The notes: generated by a model not told the origin, from the sequence alone. A DNA stretch of 64,000 nucleotides from Anolis sagrei (GCF_037176765.1 NC_090030.1:24893378-24957377), one strand, 5' to 3'; positions 1-14,266 are shown, counted from the stretch's first letter. Program-made: numbers and translations.

Positions 1-648
1 ATGATTCTAACAGGAGTGGAGCGCAGGGAGCATACGACCCCCCTGTTGCGCCAGCTCCATTGGCTGCCGATCTGCTACCGGGCTCAATTCAAGGTGTTGG
101 CACTGGCCTATAAAGTCCTAAACGGTTCCGGCCCAAGATACCTATCTGACCGCATCTCGGCCTATGAACCCACCAGGACTTTGAGATCTTCCGGGGAGGC
201 CCTGCTCTTGATCCTGCCGGCTTCTCAAGCACGGTTGGCGGGGACGAGAGATAGGGCCTTCTCGGTGGTGGCTCCTCGGCTGTGGAACGCCCTTCCTACG
301 GACATTAGGCTGGCACCATCTCACATGGCATTCCGAAAAAAGTTGAAGACCTGGATGTTTGTGCAGGCGTTCGAGTAATCTAGTGCAATATTGGTAATTG
401 AACATAGGAATGGAACAATGGACGATGAACCTGGACTACGCTTGGATGATGAGAAGATTGGGTTGGTTATTGTAATAATTGTTTAGTGCAATTGCTTGTT
501 GTTTATTAAGTGGATAATGTGTTAAGTGGTCAATTGTTATATGCGCATTGAATTATTGCTGTTTTTATTGGGTGTAAACCGCTGCGAGTCGCCTTCGGAC
601 TGAGAACAGCGGTATATAAGCAAAGTAAATAAATAAATAAATAAATAA
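1..648 (+). mobile_element. L2-type LINE, 3' end
   Basis: Codes for the C-terminal region of an L2/CR1-superfamily reverse transcriptase ([37 protein letters not shown]), closed by a stop at 376-378. An A/T-rich 3' UTR and an (AATA)n tail near 640 follow. It is 5' cut by the window edge and lies in an ADGRG4 intron. Confidence 0.9.
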
Positions 649-3600
649 GATTTCCCATTTTTTTGTGGTAAAATTAGGTGCCTCGGTTTATATTCGGGTC
701 AGCTTATACTCGAGTATATACGGTAACATCCTGAGCCCTTTCCTTTCTTGTTTGCAGAATAACGCTTCGGTGCATTGTGTCTTTTGGGACTTTAGTAAGA
801 ACGGTGAGTATGAAGAACGTCAAGCCAACCCCGAAACATTGGATTGGATGTCCCAGCAACCCCTTATTTCTGGGAAATCTCAGTTTAGACGTATTGGCTC
901 CAGGTTGCTTCTTCCATTGCTCCCGAGAAGTAATTGTAATGAATGGAGTAAAAGGCAGAGAGGTGGGGATGCAACCCTATGGTTTGTAGCCACTGGGGGT
1001 GGGGGTTGTGGTGGAATTAAGAGACATATAGAGAAACAGAGCATATGGGATTTTGAGGGTTATATAGAGGTTTAGAAGGGTTGGGGGGCTGGAAAAGGGT
1101 GGGCGGAAAGCGCCTCTCATTTGAAAACAGAAAGACATTGGAAAGAGTTGAACCTTCTGCCCACGGAAGGAAAGTGTTGGGTATTTATAGCAGGGTTTGG
1201 TGCGAAATGCGTGTCTTTGGGAAGAGAAAGGTATATTCTGGGAGTTGTGTTTTTGTATTTTAACGAACTGTGCTGGAAATCCGCATTTCTCATTTAACAT
1301 ACTTTATACCACCCTTGTCTAATTTCGGAGGCTAAGGTTAGTACAGTTGTTCCCCTGTTTTTGCAGGGATGCCTTCTGCAGACGTAATAATGCTTGCTTT
1401 AAGAATATTTGGGTCTTCCAATGTGCCTCAGGGTTGCATGGGGGGACCTAGAAATTCCTAGAAAAGTGCACAGCTGAATATTAGGAACATCATCCTGATC
1501 ATAAGAGCTAATCAACTCTGCCACAGAATCCATCAGAAGCTCCTTTTTTGGAGGCTTTTGAACAGAGGCTTGATGGCCATCTGTCGGGAGGGCTTTGATT
1601 GTGCTTTTCCTGCATGAAGGTGGAAGAGGATTGGACTAGACGGCCCCTGGGGTCTCTCTCTTCCAACTCTAGGATTCAATGACTCTAAGTGTTCTCTCAA
1701 GTGAAAAAAAAACCATAACTCTAAAGTTATCCAAACCGCTTGGAGTCAGCATTTTTGGGTTTCGGATGTTTGAAATCCCTGTATTTGTGCATATATCCCT
1801 AATGAGATATTTTGGAGGTGGGTCCCAAGTGTATACAGATAATAACAAAAAAATAATAATAATCATAATTGTGTGGAATATCCCATTTCCATGTGACGCA
1901 GGTGGCGACGGTGGCTGGAACTCATCAGGGTGCGAATCCGTGCATTCGGACGCCAATTACACAATCTGCAACTGCTCCCATCTGACCCATTTTGGAGTTT
2001 TGCTGGTAAGTTCTTGTTCCAGAAAGGCTCTTTTGGAATTAGAGACTTACGCCATACTATAAGTCTGTGTGTTGATGCTTTGGATGAGACCCAAGTAAAA
2101 AGGATTTCACCCATTTCACATATAATCCCCTTGAAATCTGTGAAATAGTCCCAAAGAGCTAGAAGCTTTCCCCAAAAGCTGAGGTAATTTCAGAGAAGTT
2201 AACCGGGTGTAAGCAACATTGCACTGACAAAGGACAGACTTCAATCGGATCATTAAATATGTTTCCCCAGCATGAAAGTATTGAAATAGGGAGCCCAAAC
2301 AATTTTATACAAACTGATCCATCAACCAGCAATACAATCACATGGGCTGCACTTCCCAGTGGAAGATGGGTTATAGAATACAAACATGGGCAAGTGTGAC
2401 CCATCTCTACCCGAAGAGCCATAAGAACTCGATAGGTTTAAGAACAGATGGAACTTTATTCATCTTCTGTCCCTCAATTTCATATTTTCCCCCAGAGTTA
2501 AGCTGCCAAGTTAATGCAAAACTATTCAATAACTTACTATTAATGTATTGTCAAAGGCTTTCATGGCTGGAATCACTAGGTTCTTGTAGGTTTTTTCGGG
2601 CTATTGGGCCATGTTCTAGAGGCATTTCTCCTGACGTTTCGCCTGCATCTATGGCAAGCATAGATTGCCATAGATGCAATCTATGGGCTACCTCTGAGGA
2701 TGCTTGCCATAGATGCAGGCGAAACGTCAGGAGAAATGCCTCTAGAACATGGCCCTATAGCCCGAAAAAACCTACAAGAACCTAACTTACTATTAACTTT
2801 TCCATGACAGTTGTTAATATGATGCAAACAAGGACTCCAAAGCCCATCTGCCTGATGGCAAAAGTCAGATCACGATATGTATAAGTGGCACAACTTACAT
2901 TGAATGAGAATGTTGCGCATCTGAATGTCCATCTGCATGGGCAATTGGATACACAAACCCGTTTGCGTTCATGTGCATTGCACTGGCAACAAACAGCCTG
3001 AGCTTCAGTTCCCATAATCCCCTCCTAAGTCCTGGAATTCTACATGCCACACCAAACTACAACTCCCTTATTTTGATGTGTATGTGATGGGAGGATTCGT
3101 TTCCAAAAAGGAAGAGAAGGACAGGCGGAGAGATCTTCAGCCTTCTCTGCCAAAGGGGTTCCTAAGACCATCTGAAATATGTGTCTTCTGATGGTCTTTG
3201 GTGACTCCTCTGAAAGCTCCTTGTGACCCCCAGATTGAGAAACGCTGCTCTAGGTCCTTTTGTGTGATTCTATGATCAGCTTCCAACAGAAGTTGACCAT
3301 ATACTTGTGCTGGAAGACCTAGACCAGTGGTTCTCAACCTCCCTAATGCCGCGACACCTTAATACAGTTCTCATGTGGTGACCCCCAAACATAACATTAT
3401 TTTTGTTGCTACTTCACAACTGTAATTTTGCTGCTGTTATGAATCGTCATAACAGCAGGATTATTTTCATTCACTGGACCAAATTCGGCACAAATGCCTG
3501 ATACACCCAAATTTTAATTCTAGTGGTATTGAAGGGGAGATTGATGCTGTCATTTGGGAGTTGTAGTTGCTGAGATTCATAGTTCACATACAATCAAAGA

Positions 3601-6600
3601 GCATACTGAACTCCACCAATGACTGAATTGAAGCAGTCTTGGCACACAGAACTCCTATTACCAACAGTAAATACTGGGAGGGTTTGATAGGCATTGGCCT
3701 TGACTTTTGGAGTTGTAGTTCACCTTTATCCAGAGAGCACTGTGGAGTCAAACAATGATGGATCTGGACCAAACTTGCCACGAATACTCAACATGCCCAA
3801 ATGTGAATACTGGAGGAGGTTAGAGAAAATAGACCTTGACATTTGGGAGTTGTAGTTGCTGGTATTTATAGTTCACATACAATCAAAGAGCATACTGAAC
3901 TCCACCAATGACTGAATTGAAGCAGTCTTGGCACACAGAACTCCTATGACCAACAGTAAATACTGGAAGGGTTTGATAGGCATTGACCTTGAGTTTTGGA
4001 GTTGTAGTTCACCTCCATCCAGAGAGCACTGTGGAGTCAAACAATGATGGATCTGGACCAAACTTGCCACGAATACTCAACATGCCCAAATGTGAATACT
4101 GGAGGAGGTTAGAGAAAATAGACCTTGACATTTGGGAGTTGTAGTTACTGGGATTTATAGTTCACCTACAATCAAAGAGCATACTGAACTCCACCAATGA
4201 CTGAATTGAACCTATCTTGGCACACAGAACTCCTATGACCAACAGTAAATACTGGAAGGGTTTGATAGGCATTGACCTTGAGTTTTGGAGTTGTAGTTCA
4301 CCTTTATCCAGAGAGCACTGTGGACTCAAACAATGATGGATCTGGACCAAACTTGGCACGAATACTCAACATGCCCAAATGTGAATACTGGAGGCGGTTA
4401 GAGAAAATAGACCTTGACATTTGGGAGTTGTAGTTGCTGGGATTTATAGTTCACCTACAACCAAAGAGCATTCTGAACTCCACCAACGACTGAATTGAAC
4501 CTGTCTTGGCACACAGAACTCCTATGACCAACAGTAAATACTGGAAGGGTTTGATAGGCATTGACCTTGAGTTTTGGAATTGTAGTTCACCTTTATCCAG
4601 AGAGCACTGTGGACTCAAACAATGATGGATCTGGACCAAACTTGGCACAAATACTCAACATGCCCAAATGTGAATACTGCAGGAGGTTAGAGAAAACAGA
4701 ACTTGGCATTTGGGAGTTGTAGTTGCTGGGATTTATAGTTCACCTACAATCAAAGAGCATTCTGAACTCCAACAATGAGAGAATTGGGCTAAACTTCCTA
4801 CACAGAACCTCCATGACCAATGGAAAATACTGTGTTTTCTGATGGTCTTTGGCGACCTCTCTGATACCCCCTCGTGACCCCCCTAGGGGTCCCGACCCCC
4901 AAGTTAAGAAACACTGACCTAGATATTCCAGTAGTAATTTGTACCCAGGTGCAAGATAAATAGTCCGTATTTATGTTAGCAAACTTTAACTTGAGAGTCA
5001 TGCATTTAACGTTGGTTTCTCTTAGGACATCTTCCAGAACCCAGTCGAAAATGAGGCCGATAACTGGAATTTAACATTGATCTCCAATGTGGGCTGTGGA
5101 ATTTCCTCCATTTTCCTGGGCTTGGCACTAATAATCTACCTGTCCATTGAGTAAGTAGGATTGCCTTTTATGCTCATTTCAGTCCATGGTTTCATGGGAG
5201 GAATATTTGGGTCTTCTTTGATTTGCAGTCCACTGGCAAAGGGTTCTGACTCCCAATTGTTCAAGGAAAGGTAGTGAATTAATGTCAAACTGCATTACTT
5301 CTACTGTATAGATGCACCCCAAGTGCCACTCTGAGAGAAGAGAGGCATTTAAACCTTCTTGAATGGAGTAAAGGCACATGCAGAGTTTGGGAAAGTGGTC
5401 AACAAAAATGGAGAAGAGGAATGGGTTGTTGTGAATTTTCCAGGCTGTATGGCCATATTCCAGAAGCATTCTCTCATGTTCAGATTAGATCTGAACATGA
5501 GGAAGAACTTCCTGACTGTGAGAGCTGTTCAGCAGTGGAACTCTCTGCCCCGGAGTGTGGTGGAGGCTCCTTCTTTGGAAGCTTTTAAACAAAGGCTGAA
5601 TGGCCATCTGTCAGGGGTGATTTGAATGCAATATTCCTGCTTCTTGGCAGAATGTGGTTGGACTGGATGGCCCATGAGGTCTCTTCCAACTCTTTGATTC
5701 TATGATTCTATGACGTTTCGCCTGCATCTTTGGCAGGCATTCTTAGAGGTTGTGAGGTCTGTTAGAAACTAGGCAAGTGGGGTTTGTTTATCTGTGGAAT
5801 GTCTGGGTGGGAGAAAGAACTCTTGTCTATTTGAGGTAGGTGTGAATGTTTCAATTGGCTACCTGTTCATACATGATGGAGAGAAGGGGAAATTTTAAGC
5901 CCTGATTCAGCCCCAGGGCTTAAAGTTTCCCAATATTTACTTATGCTTCAGAAAGAAGGGTTGAATAGGAGAACAAGGCATTTCTCCACCTCTCTTTTCC
6001 AATTCCAGCAAGCTCCATCAGGACCACCCTTCCCGGATCCTGATCAACCTCTGCTTCGCCCTGTTGATGCTCAACCTCACCTTTCTGTTCGATCCGTGGC
6101 TGTCTTCCTTCCAGAAGCGTGGCCTCTGCATCTCCGTGGCCGTGGTCCTCCACTACTTCCTCCTGGCGTCCTTCACCTGGATGGGGCTGGAGGCCATCCA
6201 CATGTACTATGCGCTGGTCCGGGTCTTCAACATCTACGTCACTCACTACATCCTGAAGCTCTCCGTCATTGGTTGGGGTAAAGATATGGGGTCTTTGAGC
6301 CCTTTTTTCCTTAACTGATATATGCGACTTTTTTCATGTCTGGAATGACTTGAGAAACTGCAAGTCACTTCAGGTGTGAGAAAATTGGCTGTCTGCAAGG
6401 ATGTTGCCCAGGGGATGCCTAGATGTTTATATATATATACACACACACACTAGCCATCCCCTGCCACGCGTTGCTGTGGCCCACATGGGGGTTCTGTGTG
6501 GGTGGTTTGGCCCAATTATATCGTTGGTGGGATTCAGAATGCTCTGTGATTGTAGGTGAACTATAAATCCCAGCAACTACAACTCCCAAATGTCAAGGTC

Positions 6601-9600
6601 TATTTCCCCCAAACTCCATCTGTGTTCATATTTGGGCGTATTGAGTGCTTGTGCCAAGTTTGCTCCAGATCCATCATTGCTTGAGTCCACAGTGCTCTCT
6701 GGATGTAGGTGAACTACAACTCCCAAACTCAAGGTCAATGCCCACCAAACCCTTCCAGTATTTTCTCTCGGTCAAGGGAGTTATGTGTGCCAAGTTTGGT
6801 TCAATTCCATTGTTGATGGAGTTCAGAATGTTCTTTGATTATAGGTGAACTATAAATCCCAGCAACTACAACTCCCAAATGACAAAATCATAATTTTTGA
6901 GTGATGGTCACTCCTTGTGTCATGAGATATTTTGTTGCCAAATTAGGTGTGATTTCGTTCATTGGTTCTTTTGTTTTTAAGGTACTCATTATGCACAGAG
7001 CATTTATATATATATAGATCTGTGTGTGTGTGTGTGTGTGTATGTACATGTATATATTTTACCATCCTTGTGGGAGGCTACTCTCATGTCCCCGCATGGG
7101 GAGCTGGATCTGACAGAGGGAGCTCATCCACGCTCTTCCCAGATTCAAACCTCCGACCTGTCAGTCTTCAGTCCTGCCTGCACAAGGGTTTAACCCATTG
7201 CACCACTGGAGGCTCCATATATGGGACTGATAGCACTATGGGGTCACGTTTCTATTTGTCAGGATCCAGGGCTCTGCCTTATGCAGGCAGAGGTGATCCA
7301 AAAACAATACCTAGCTTGTCTCCAAAAACTATTTTACAAAAGGTATTTTAAATATTTCAAGGGTTTGGTGGGCATGACCTTGAGTTTTCACTGGACCAAA
7401 TTTGGCACAAATACCCGATATGCTCAAATTTGAATACTGGTGGGGTTGGGGGAGGGTTTATTTTGTCACTTGGGAGTTGTAAATGCTGGGATTTATAGTT
7501 CACCTACAATCTGAACATCACTAATGATGGAATTGAACCAAACTTGGCACACAGTACTCCCATGACCAACAGAAAACACTAGAAGGGTTTGGTGGGCAAG
7601 ACCTTGAGTTTAGGAGTTGTAGTTCACCTCCATCCAGAGAGCACTGTGGACTCAAACAATGATTCATCTGGACCAAACTTGGCACGGATACTCAATATGC
7701 CCAAATGTGATCACTGGTGGAGTTTGGGAAAAATAGACCTTGATATTTGGGAGTTGTAGTTGCTGCGATTTATAGTTCACCTACAATCTGAACTTCACCA
7801 ATGATGGAATTGAACCAAACATGGCACAGTACTCCCATGACCAACAGAAAACACCAGAAGGGTTTGGTGGGCATGACCTTGAGTTTTGGAGTTGTAGTTG
7901 TTTGGAGTTTGGACTCAAACAATGATTCATCTGGTCCAAACTTGGCACAAATACTCAATATGCCCAAATGTGATCACTGGTGGAGTTTGGGGGAAATAGA
8001 CCTTGACATTTGGGAGTTGTAGTTGCTGGGATTTATAGTTCTCCTACAATCAAAGAGCATTCTGAACCCCACTAATGATAGAATTGGGCCAAATTTGACA
8101 CACAGTACTCCCATACCTTGAAGGAACACATTGACGTGAGCCTCTCTCCAGCCTCGCACACTCTCCTTCACCTGCACATGCGTACTATGCTGCCATGCGC
8201 CAAGCACACCTGCTCTCCCCTTCCTGCTTAGAGTCTTAATAACAGCCCTTCCCTTGTGTTTTCTGATGATGCTTGGTGACCCCCTCCCTGAAACCCCCAG
8301 GTTGGCGACCACGAGGTTGAGAAACACGGCCATATTGGAAAGCTTTGTTTTTAACTCAAAAATTCATAGTTAATAGGAAAATATTTTTGTGATATTTCCC
8401 AACCTCCCTTCATTCACAGTTGCACCCAGAGGCGGCCCTAGGTAATTTTCAGTGGTAAGCAAACAGTATTTTGCCGCCTCTGCACCCCAACCAATCATTG
8501 ATATATATTTTCTGTTCGTCGAAGGAGTTCTGTGTGCCATATTTGGTTCAATTCCATCATTGGTGGAGTTCAGAATGCTCTTTGATTGTAGGTGAACTAT
8601 ACATCCCAGTAACTACAACTCGCATATGTCAAGGTCTATTTTCCCCCAAGAGCGCCTCAAGAGCGCCCCTGGGCAAAATCAACCATACTGCGAATGCTTA
8701 CTTTGCATAATGGGTTGAGCCGCCCCTGGTTGCACCCATCGCCCTAAGAATCCTCACTTCCCTAAACCTGGCCAGAATCACATCTCTTTGGGGCCTAATA
8801 ACACCCCTGTTTATATCACTAGGAATTCCCGCTGCTGTTGTGGCAACTGTCCTTGCCATAAGCAGAGACATCTATGGGACTGAACCTGTTTCTCGAAGTG
8901 CTGAGCCGCTGGAACTGTTGTGAGTCTCTCTTGTTAAACACACTCTTATTTGGAACAAAGAACTTTTGGAAAGGAAAGGGTTCTGATATCGAGCTGCTTT
9001 TAGGAGGGTCTCCCCAGCCGAGGAGATCCCTGAGGACCACACCAAAGAGAGTCCTGGAACCTTGGTGAGGCAAACGAAGCCAATTTCAGCGATTAGGCCT
9101 GGGTAACAACGTAAAAATTTGTTTCTAAAATTGATTTGTATTTGGGGGTTTTTTTTGTTTCGATATTTAAAATAATTACAAAATTTTCCTTTTAAAAAGT
9201 TCGATATTTACGAAATTTCATAAATGGTAAAAATTTAACGAATCGATTTCCGAAACAATAACGAATCGATTCGTTAATGGCGGACGCGACCGCGAAATAC
9301 ACTAAAAAACCTCCAAAACCTTCTGAAGCTTCCCTCTCCCTCTGTTGTTGACTGTTGGTGTGATATTATAATTTTTTTTCACTAATTAAACCATAAAACT
9401 GGCCCAGACATGCGGAAATAATAACGAAACGACCTCAAAACAATAACAAAACGAATACAATATCAAAATACGAAGCATTTACAAAACGTTTTTGAAAATT
9501 AGTTTTTTTTAATAATTGCTCGAGAATGGTTCGTTATCGTTTTGTAATTGAAAAAATTAACGAATTATTAACGAATTACGAATTAACGAAATGAAACCGC

Positions 9601-12600
9601 CCAGCCCTAATAAAAATATTAAAAATAATAAATCCTCACCAAAGTGGAAGAAGTTTCAGCGACTGAGGTGTTTTATTAGCGATTCAGCTGCAATCGGATG
9701 CATTGTAGGAATAGTTCCACTACAAGCATGCAGGAGCACAGTGATGCAGGCATATTTATACAATTTTTGAAAACCCAGAGTTCAAACTTCCCTCCCCGGC
9801 TCCTCTGATGTTCCCCGCTGTGATTGGGCAACAGGGCGAACAGCTGGGGAGGAGCCTCCCATCCCCTGGGCTCCTGGACCAATCAGGGAGCTTCAGGGGT
9901 GTGCTGGATCCAAGGGGGAGGGCTCCTGTCGCCCGCCGGCCAGCGAATCAGAAGAGGGGAGGCGGGACGACAGAACACAAAGAGAGTTCATGAATGGGTC
10001 AATGGAAACTGGCCATGTGCTCAGCGAAACAAAGGAAAAATGTCTCCAGCCGATGCAGCTTATTGTCCTTTGAGGGGTTTTGGTGAGGGAAACAAACAGG
10101 ATCAGGGCAGCGGACCTCGGGGGGATCAACGCTGCCCTTTGTGAATCAATCATAATGTCCGTATTCCAAATAGACTTCCTCATCTCACTGGACCAACTCC
10201 GAGGGCGAGACAAAGGAAACCATAAATGGCTATTGTTCCATGCAGATGTGAAATAATCAAATAAGAAAGGGAACTAGTGGTTCTCCCTCAAGCATTTCAA
10301 CAGTCCTGGGTCACATTTTCTAGGGCAAAAGGCAAAGGGGAAAGGCAATATTTCATAGCAAGATACATACATTCATAATCATAAGCATTTCATAGCAACA
10401 AAACCCTATCTTTGTCCCACATTCCAAGTATATTTAATAAGAGAATTAATTTTCATGAAGAAGCCTGAAGTCCAATGTTTTAAAAGGTCTTTGAGGAAAG
10501 TTCATGAGGGAGATAGTATGTACTGAAGTCCAAGACATGCAGGCAGAGAGTCCATGATCATTGGGAAGGCTGGCAGATGAAACCCCAGCTGTGCTGCAAC
10601 TGATTCATGCTTTTGTTCCTTGGGAAACTACAATTCTCACAAAGGGCAGAAGTCCCAAGATCCAGCCATTTCCCAAAAGCCTCGTGGGGTCCTTATTGTT
10701 GTCAGTGCCTTGGCAATGTGACCAAGACTTAACCCTTGTTGTGTAGTCTGGTGCCCTTGCCCTTTGCAGAACTATAAGTCACTATCCCTTATTTGGGGGG
10801 CGGGGTGCTCGACATCAGTTCCTAATGTAGACCTAATGGGGCCTTTTTGTCCTGCTTGTTTGTCTCTTACAGTTGCTGGATTCGGAACGAAACAGCCTTT
10901 TACATCTCGGTGGTGGCCTACTTCTGCCTCGTCTTCCTGGTCAACGCCTCTGTCTTTGTCACCGTCCTCTTGCAGATCCAGGCCATGAAGGCCAAGAACC
11001 ACTTTGAGGAGGGCAGCTGGGGCCAGGACTTGCTCCGCAACATGAAGCGGGTGGCCAGCCTGTCTTTCCTGCTCGGCTTGACATGGGGCTTTGCCTTCTT
11101 TGCTACGGGGCCCGTGCAGGTCTTCTTCCTGTATCTCTTTGCACTTTGCAACACTTTCCAAGGTAAGGGAGGCACGGGGGTGGGAAAACTTTAGCAGAAA
11201 GGAACTCAGTGGAGCATGTTGTCACTCAAACGCAGAGTCTGCTGTACTCTAACTGTTCTGTCGCATGCTGGGCCTGTAACAGCTGTACTTTTCTATAGGA
11301 CGTATACTTTAAGCCCAGCGGGAAGCCAGGGGTGCCTCAGAGAGAGAGTCTTAGGGATTTTTCCGAAGTGATGGTCTTTAGAGTCTTTAATGATACAACA
11401 AAGTCTTAATTATGGAACAAACAAACAAATCTTCAATGGTTCAAACAAGACTCCAAGGCTTTCTTAGTCTAGTCCTCAATGGACTGGTACCTGACTTTTA
11501 TTAACTGTACTTTCTCTGTAAGAAAAAACACTTTTTAACCTCTCTTAGGCTGTCTATTATCTATGCCTCATCGGTGTGGGTCCCCGGTGGCGCAGTGGGT
11601 TAAAGCACTGAGCTGCTGAGCTTGTTGACAGAAAGGTTGCAGGTTCGATTCCGGGGAGTGGCGTGAGCTTCCGCTGTCAGCCCTAGCTTCTGCCAACCTA
11701 GCAGTTCGAAAACATGCAAATGTGAGTAGATCAATAGGTACCGCTCCGGCGGGAAGGTAACGGTGCTCCATGCAGTCATGCCGGCCACATGAACTTGGAG
11801 GTGTCTACGGACAACGCTGGCTCTTCGGCTTAGAAATGGAGATGAGCACCACACCACAGAGTCAGACATGACTGGACAATGTCAGGGGACTACCTTTACC
11901 TACCTTTAACCTCTCCTAGGCTGTCTATTATCTATGCCTCATCGGTGTGGGTCCTACTACCGATTCCAAATGCGTCTGGGTATCGAGTAGACCTACCAGC
12001 AGAGGCTTGAATATATTTCAGCTGGAGTTCCGTGGATCTGTAATGCTGTCCTCCCTCAGAGAATTCTTTGAAACTTCAGGGCTGTTTTCCCTCTGATTGC
12101 TGTGAGGCTGAGAGGCTGTGAGCTCTCAGCCAGAGCCTTGGGACCTTTTCCCTGGAATTTCTGTTTCTGTGTCCCCAGATGTTCTTGAGAAAAGAAGCTT
12201 TTCTATGGGACGAGCAGGACTACATCCTATAGTATAATTTCCTTGTGTGTGACTGACCAAAAAAAGGCTCATTTCCCTCCCAGAGCCCAGAACAAGAGGC
12301 GGAACCAAAGCTTAATTATGATGGACAGGAGCCTGCCGTATAACTGCAAACAGATAACAGAAAGGAAATAAAGTTGGAGCTCCTGGTACAACCGTACCAG
12401 CACACTAACTGCGGAGCACCTTTTCACCAAGCACCTCACCGAGTCCAGAAGCAGCTAACTACAGTTTGTTTACAAAAAGCATGTCCAAAAGGGGAAATGG
12501 CAATTCCCCAAAATGCAGTAGAAAGGATGCTATGAAATAGCAGCAGTCCCAAATACAAAGATCAATAGTCCAAGATAGCAAGGTACAAATAATCCATGAA

Positions 12601-12633
12601 GTCATGGTACATGCAATCCATGAAGTCAAGAGC

Positions 12634-12675
<42 letters not shown>

Positions 12676-14225
12676 TATTTGTACCCCGCTACCATCTCCC
12701 CAAGGGACTCGGTGCGGCTTACATGAGGCCGAGCCCGAATACAATACAAGCAAAACAACAACAGTACAAGCAATTAAAATAAAACATAGACAATAAAATA
12801 TACAACATTATCAATAAGATAACAGTGGGAAGGCCAAATGTAAAGTGGTCCCTTGGCTGAAGACCGACAGGTTGGGGATGAGCTCCCTCTGTCAGCTCCA
12901 GCTCCTCATGCGGGGACATGAGAGAAGCCTCCCACAAGAATGGTAAAACATCAAATCATCCAGGCATCCCCTGGGCAATGTCCTTGCTGATGGCCAATTC
13001 TCTCACACCAGAAGCGACTTGCAATTTCTCAAGTCACTCCTGACACGACAAAATAAATAAATAAAACCTCTTTGCTTGCAATTTGAATCCACCGGCTCTA
13101 AATTTCTCTTCTTACAGGGTTCTTCATTTTTCTCTTCCATTGCCTCATGAAGGAGAACATCAGGAAGCAATGCCGAATCCACTTCTGTTGCGGGAGGTTT
13201 CGTCTCAGCTACTCTCGTAAGACAAACCATCATTGGGGTTTCAGTTCCTCTTGGGGTGCATCTATAATGTAGAATTAATGCAGCTTGACACCCCTTGAAC
13301 TGCCATGGTTCAATGTTGTTGAATCATTGTAGTTTTGCAAGAGTTCTTTGCCAAAGTGTCTGGTGTCTCACCAAACTAAGGCTGGATCTACACTGCCATA
13401 TAATCTAGATCAGCGTTTGTCGACCTGGAGGTTGGGTCCCCTGCGGGGTCATGAGGGGATTTCAGAGGGGTCGCCAAAGGCAATCAGAAAACATATATTT
13501 CTGATTGTCTTAGGAACCCCTTTGGCAGAGAAGGATGAAGATCTCTCCGCCTGTCCTCCTCTTGCTTTTTGGAAACAGATGGTGGGAATCCTCCCACCAA
13601 AAGCCATCCTCTGCTGTGATTGGCTGGCCTCTCAACCTAGGGGAGGGCTGCTTCTGAGACTCCAAGTGGGAAGGGGAGAGCATGTGTGGTACACATGTGC
13701 AGGTGAGGGAGAGTGTGAGAGGCTGGAGGGAGGCTCGCACCATCGAGTCCCTTCAAGGCACGGTTCTGTGTGGGAAGTTTGGCCCAATTCTATCATTGGT
13801 GGCAGGGCCATAGCCAGAAAAAAAAATTCGGGGATGGTTGAAAATTTTGGGGGGTGGGGGTTGAAAATTTCGGGGGGGTGTGTGTGTTGAAACCAGTGTG
13901 CCTTCCCAGAATAATGAACTCTCAGCATTGTGCCCTCCAAATGCACTTTACATTGATTTAGGATTGTTGTACGCTCCCACTAATGCCCCATCTCTCCTAC
14001 CTTATTCATGCCTAGCATTATTTTTAACTTTAATTGCATTTGGCCCAGCCATAGATTTTAATTGTGTGTTGTATTATTGTCATTGTATATTGCTTTTTTT
14101 GTTATGAGTTTGATTTAATTTGTTTTACTGTTGTTGTTATTGCTTGTATTGATGTACTGTGGGCTCGTCCTCATGTAAGCCGCACCGAGTCCCTTGGGGA
14201 GATGGTAGTGGGATATAAATAAAGT

Positions 14226-14266
<41 letters not shown>

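Noticed and set aside
3545-4795. CRISPR-like or coding repeat array (repeated 65-codon frames)
   Set aside because: The 289-bp repeats lack spacers, are AT-rich, and lie inside hAT ends in a vertebrate intron. The frames are by-products of the repeat.
9640-10300. GC-rich block with CCAAT-like motifs as a host promoter
   Set aside because: It lies inside an ADGRG4 intron, no exon follows, and it has a weak LTR-like look; evidence is too thin for either call as a gene feature.
11578-11660. tRNA gene candidate
   Set aside because: The tRNA-like head belongs to a Sauria SINE with a BovB-like 3' end. The candidates at 7215 and 63904 are SINE heads as well.
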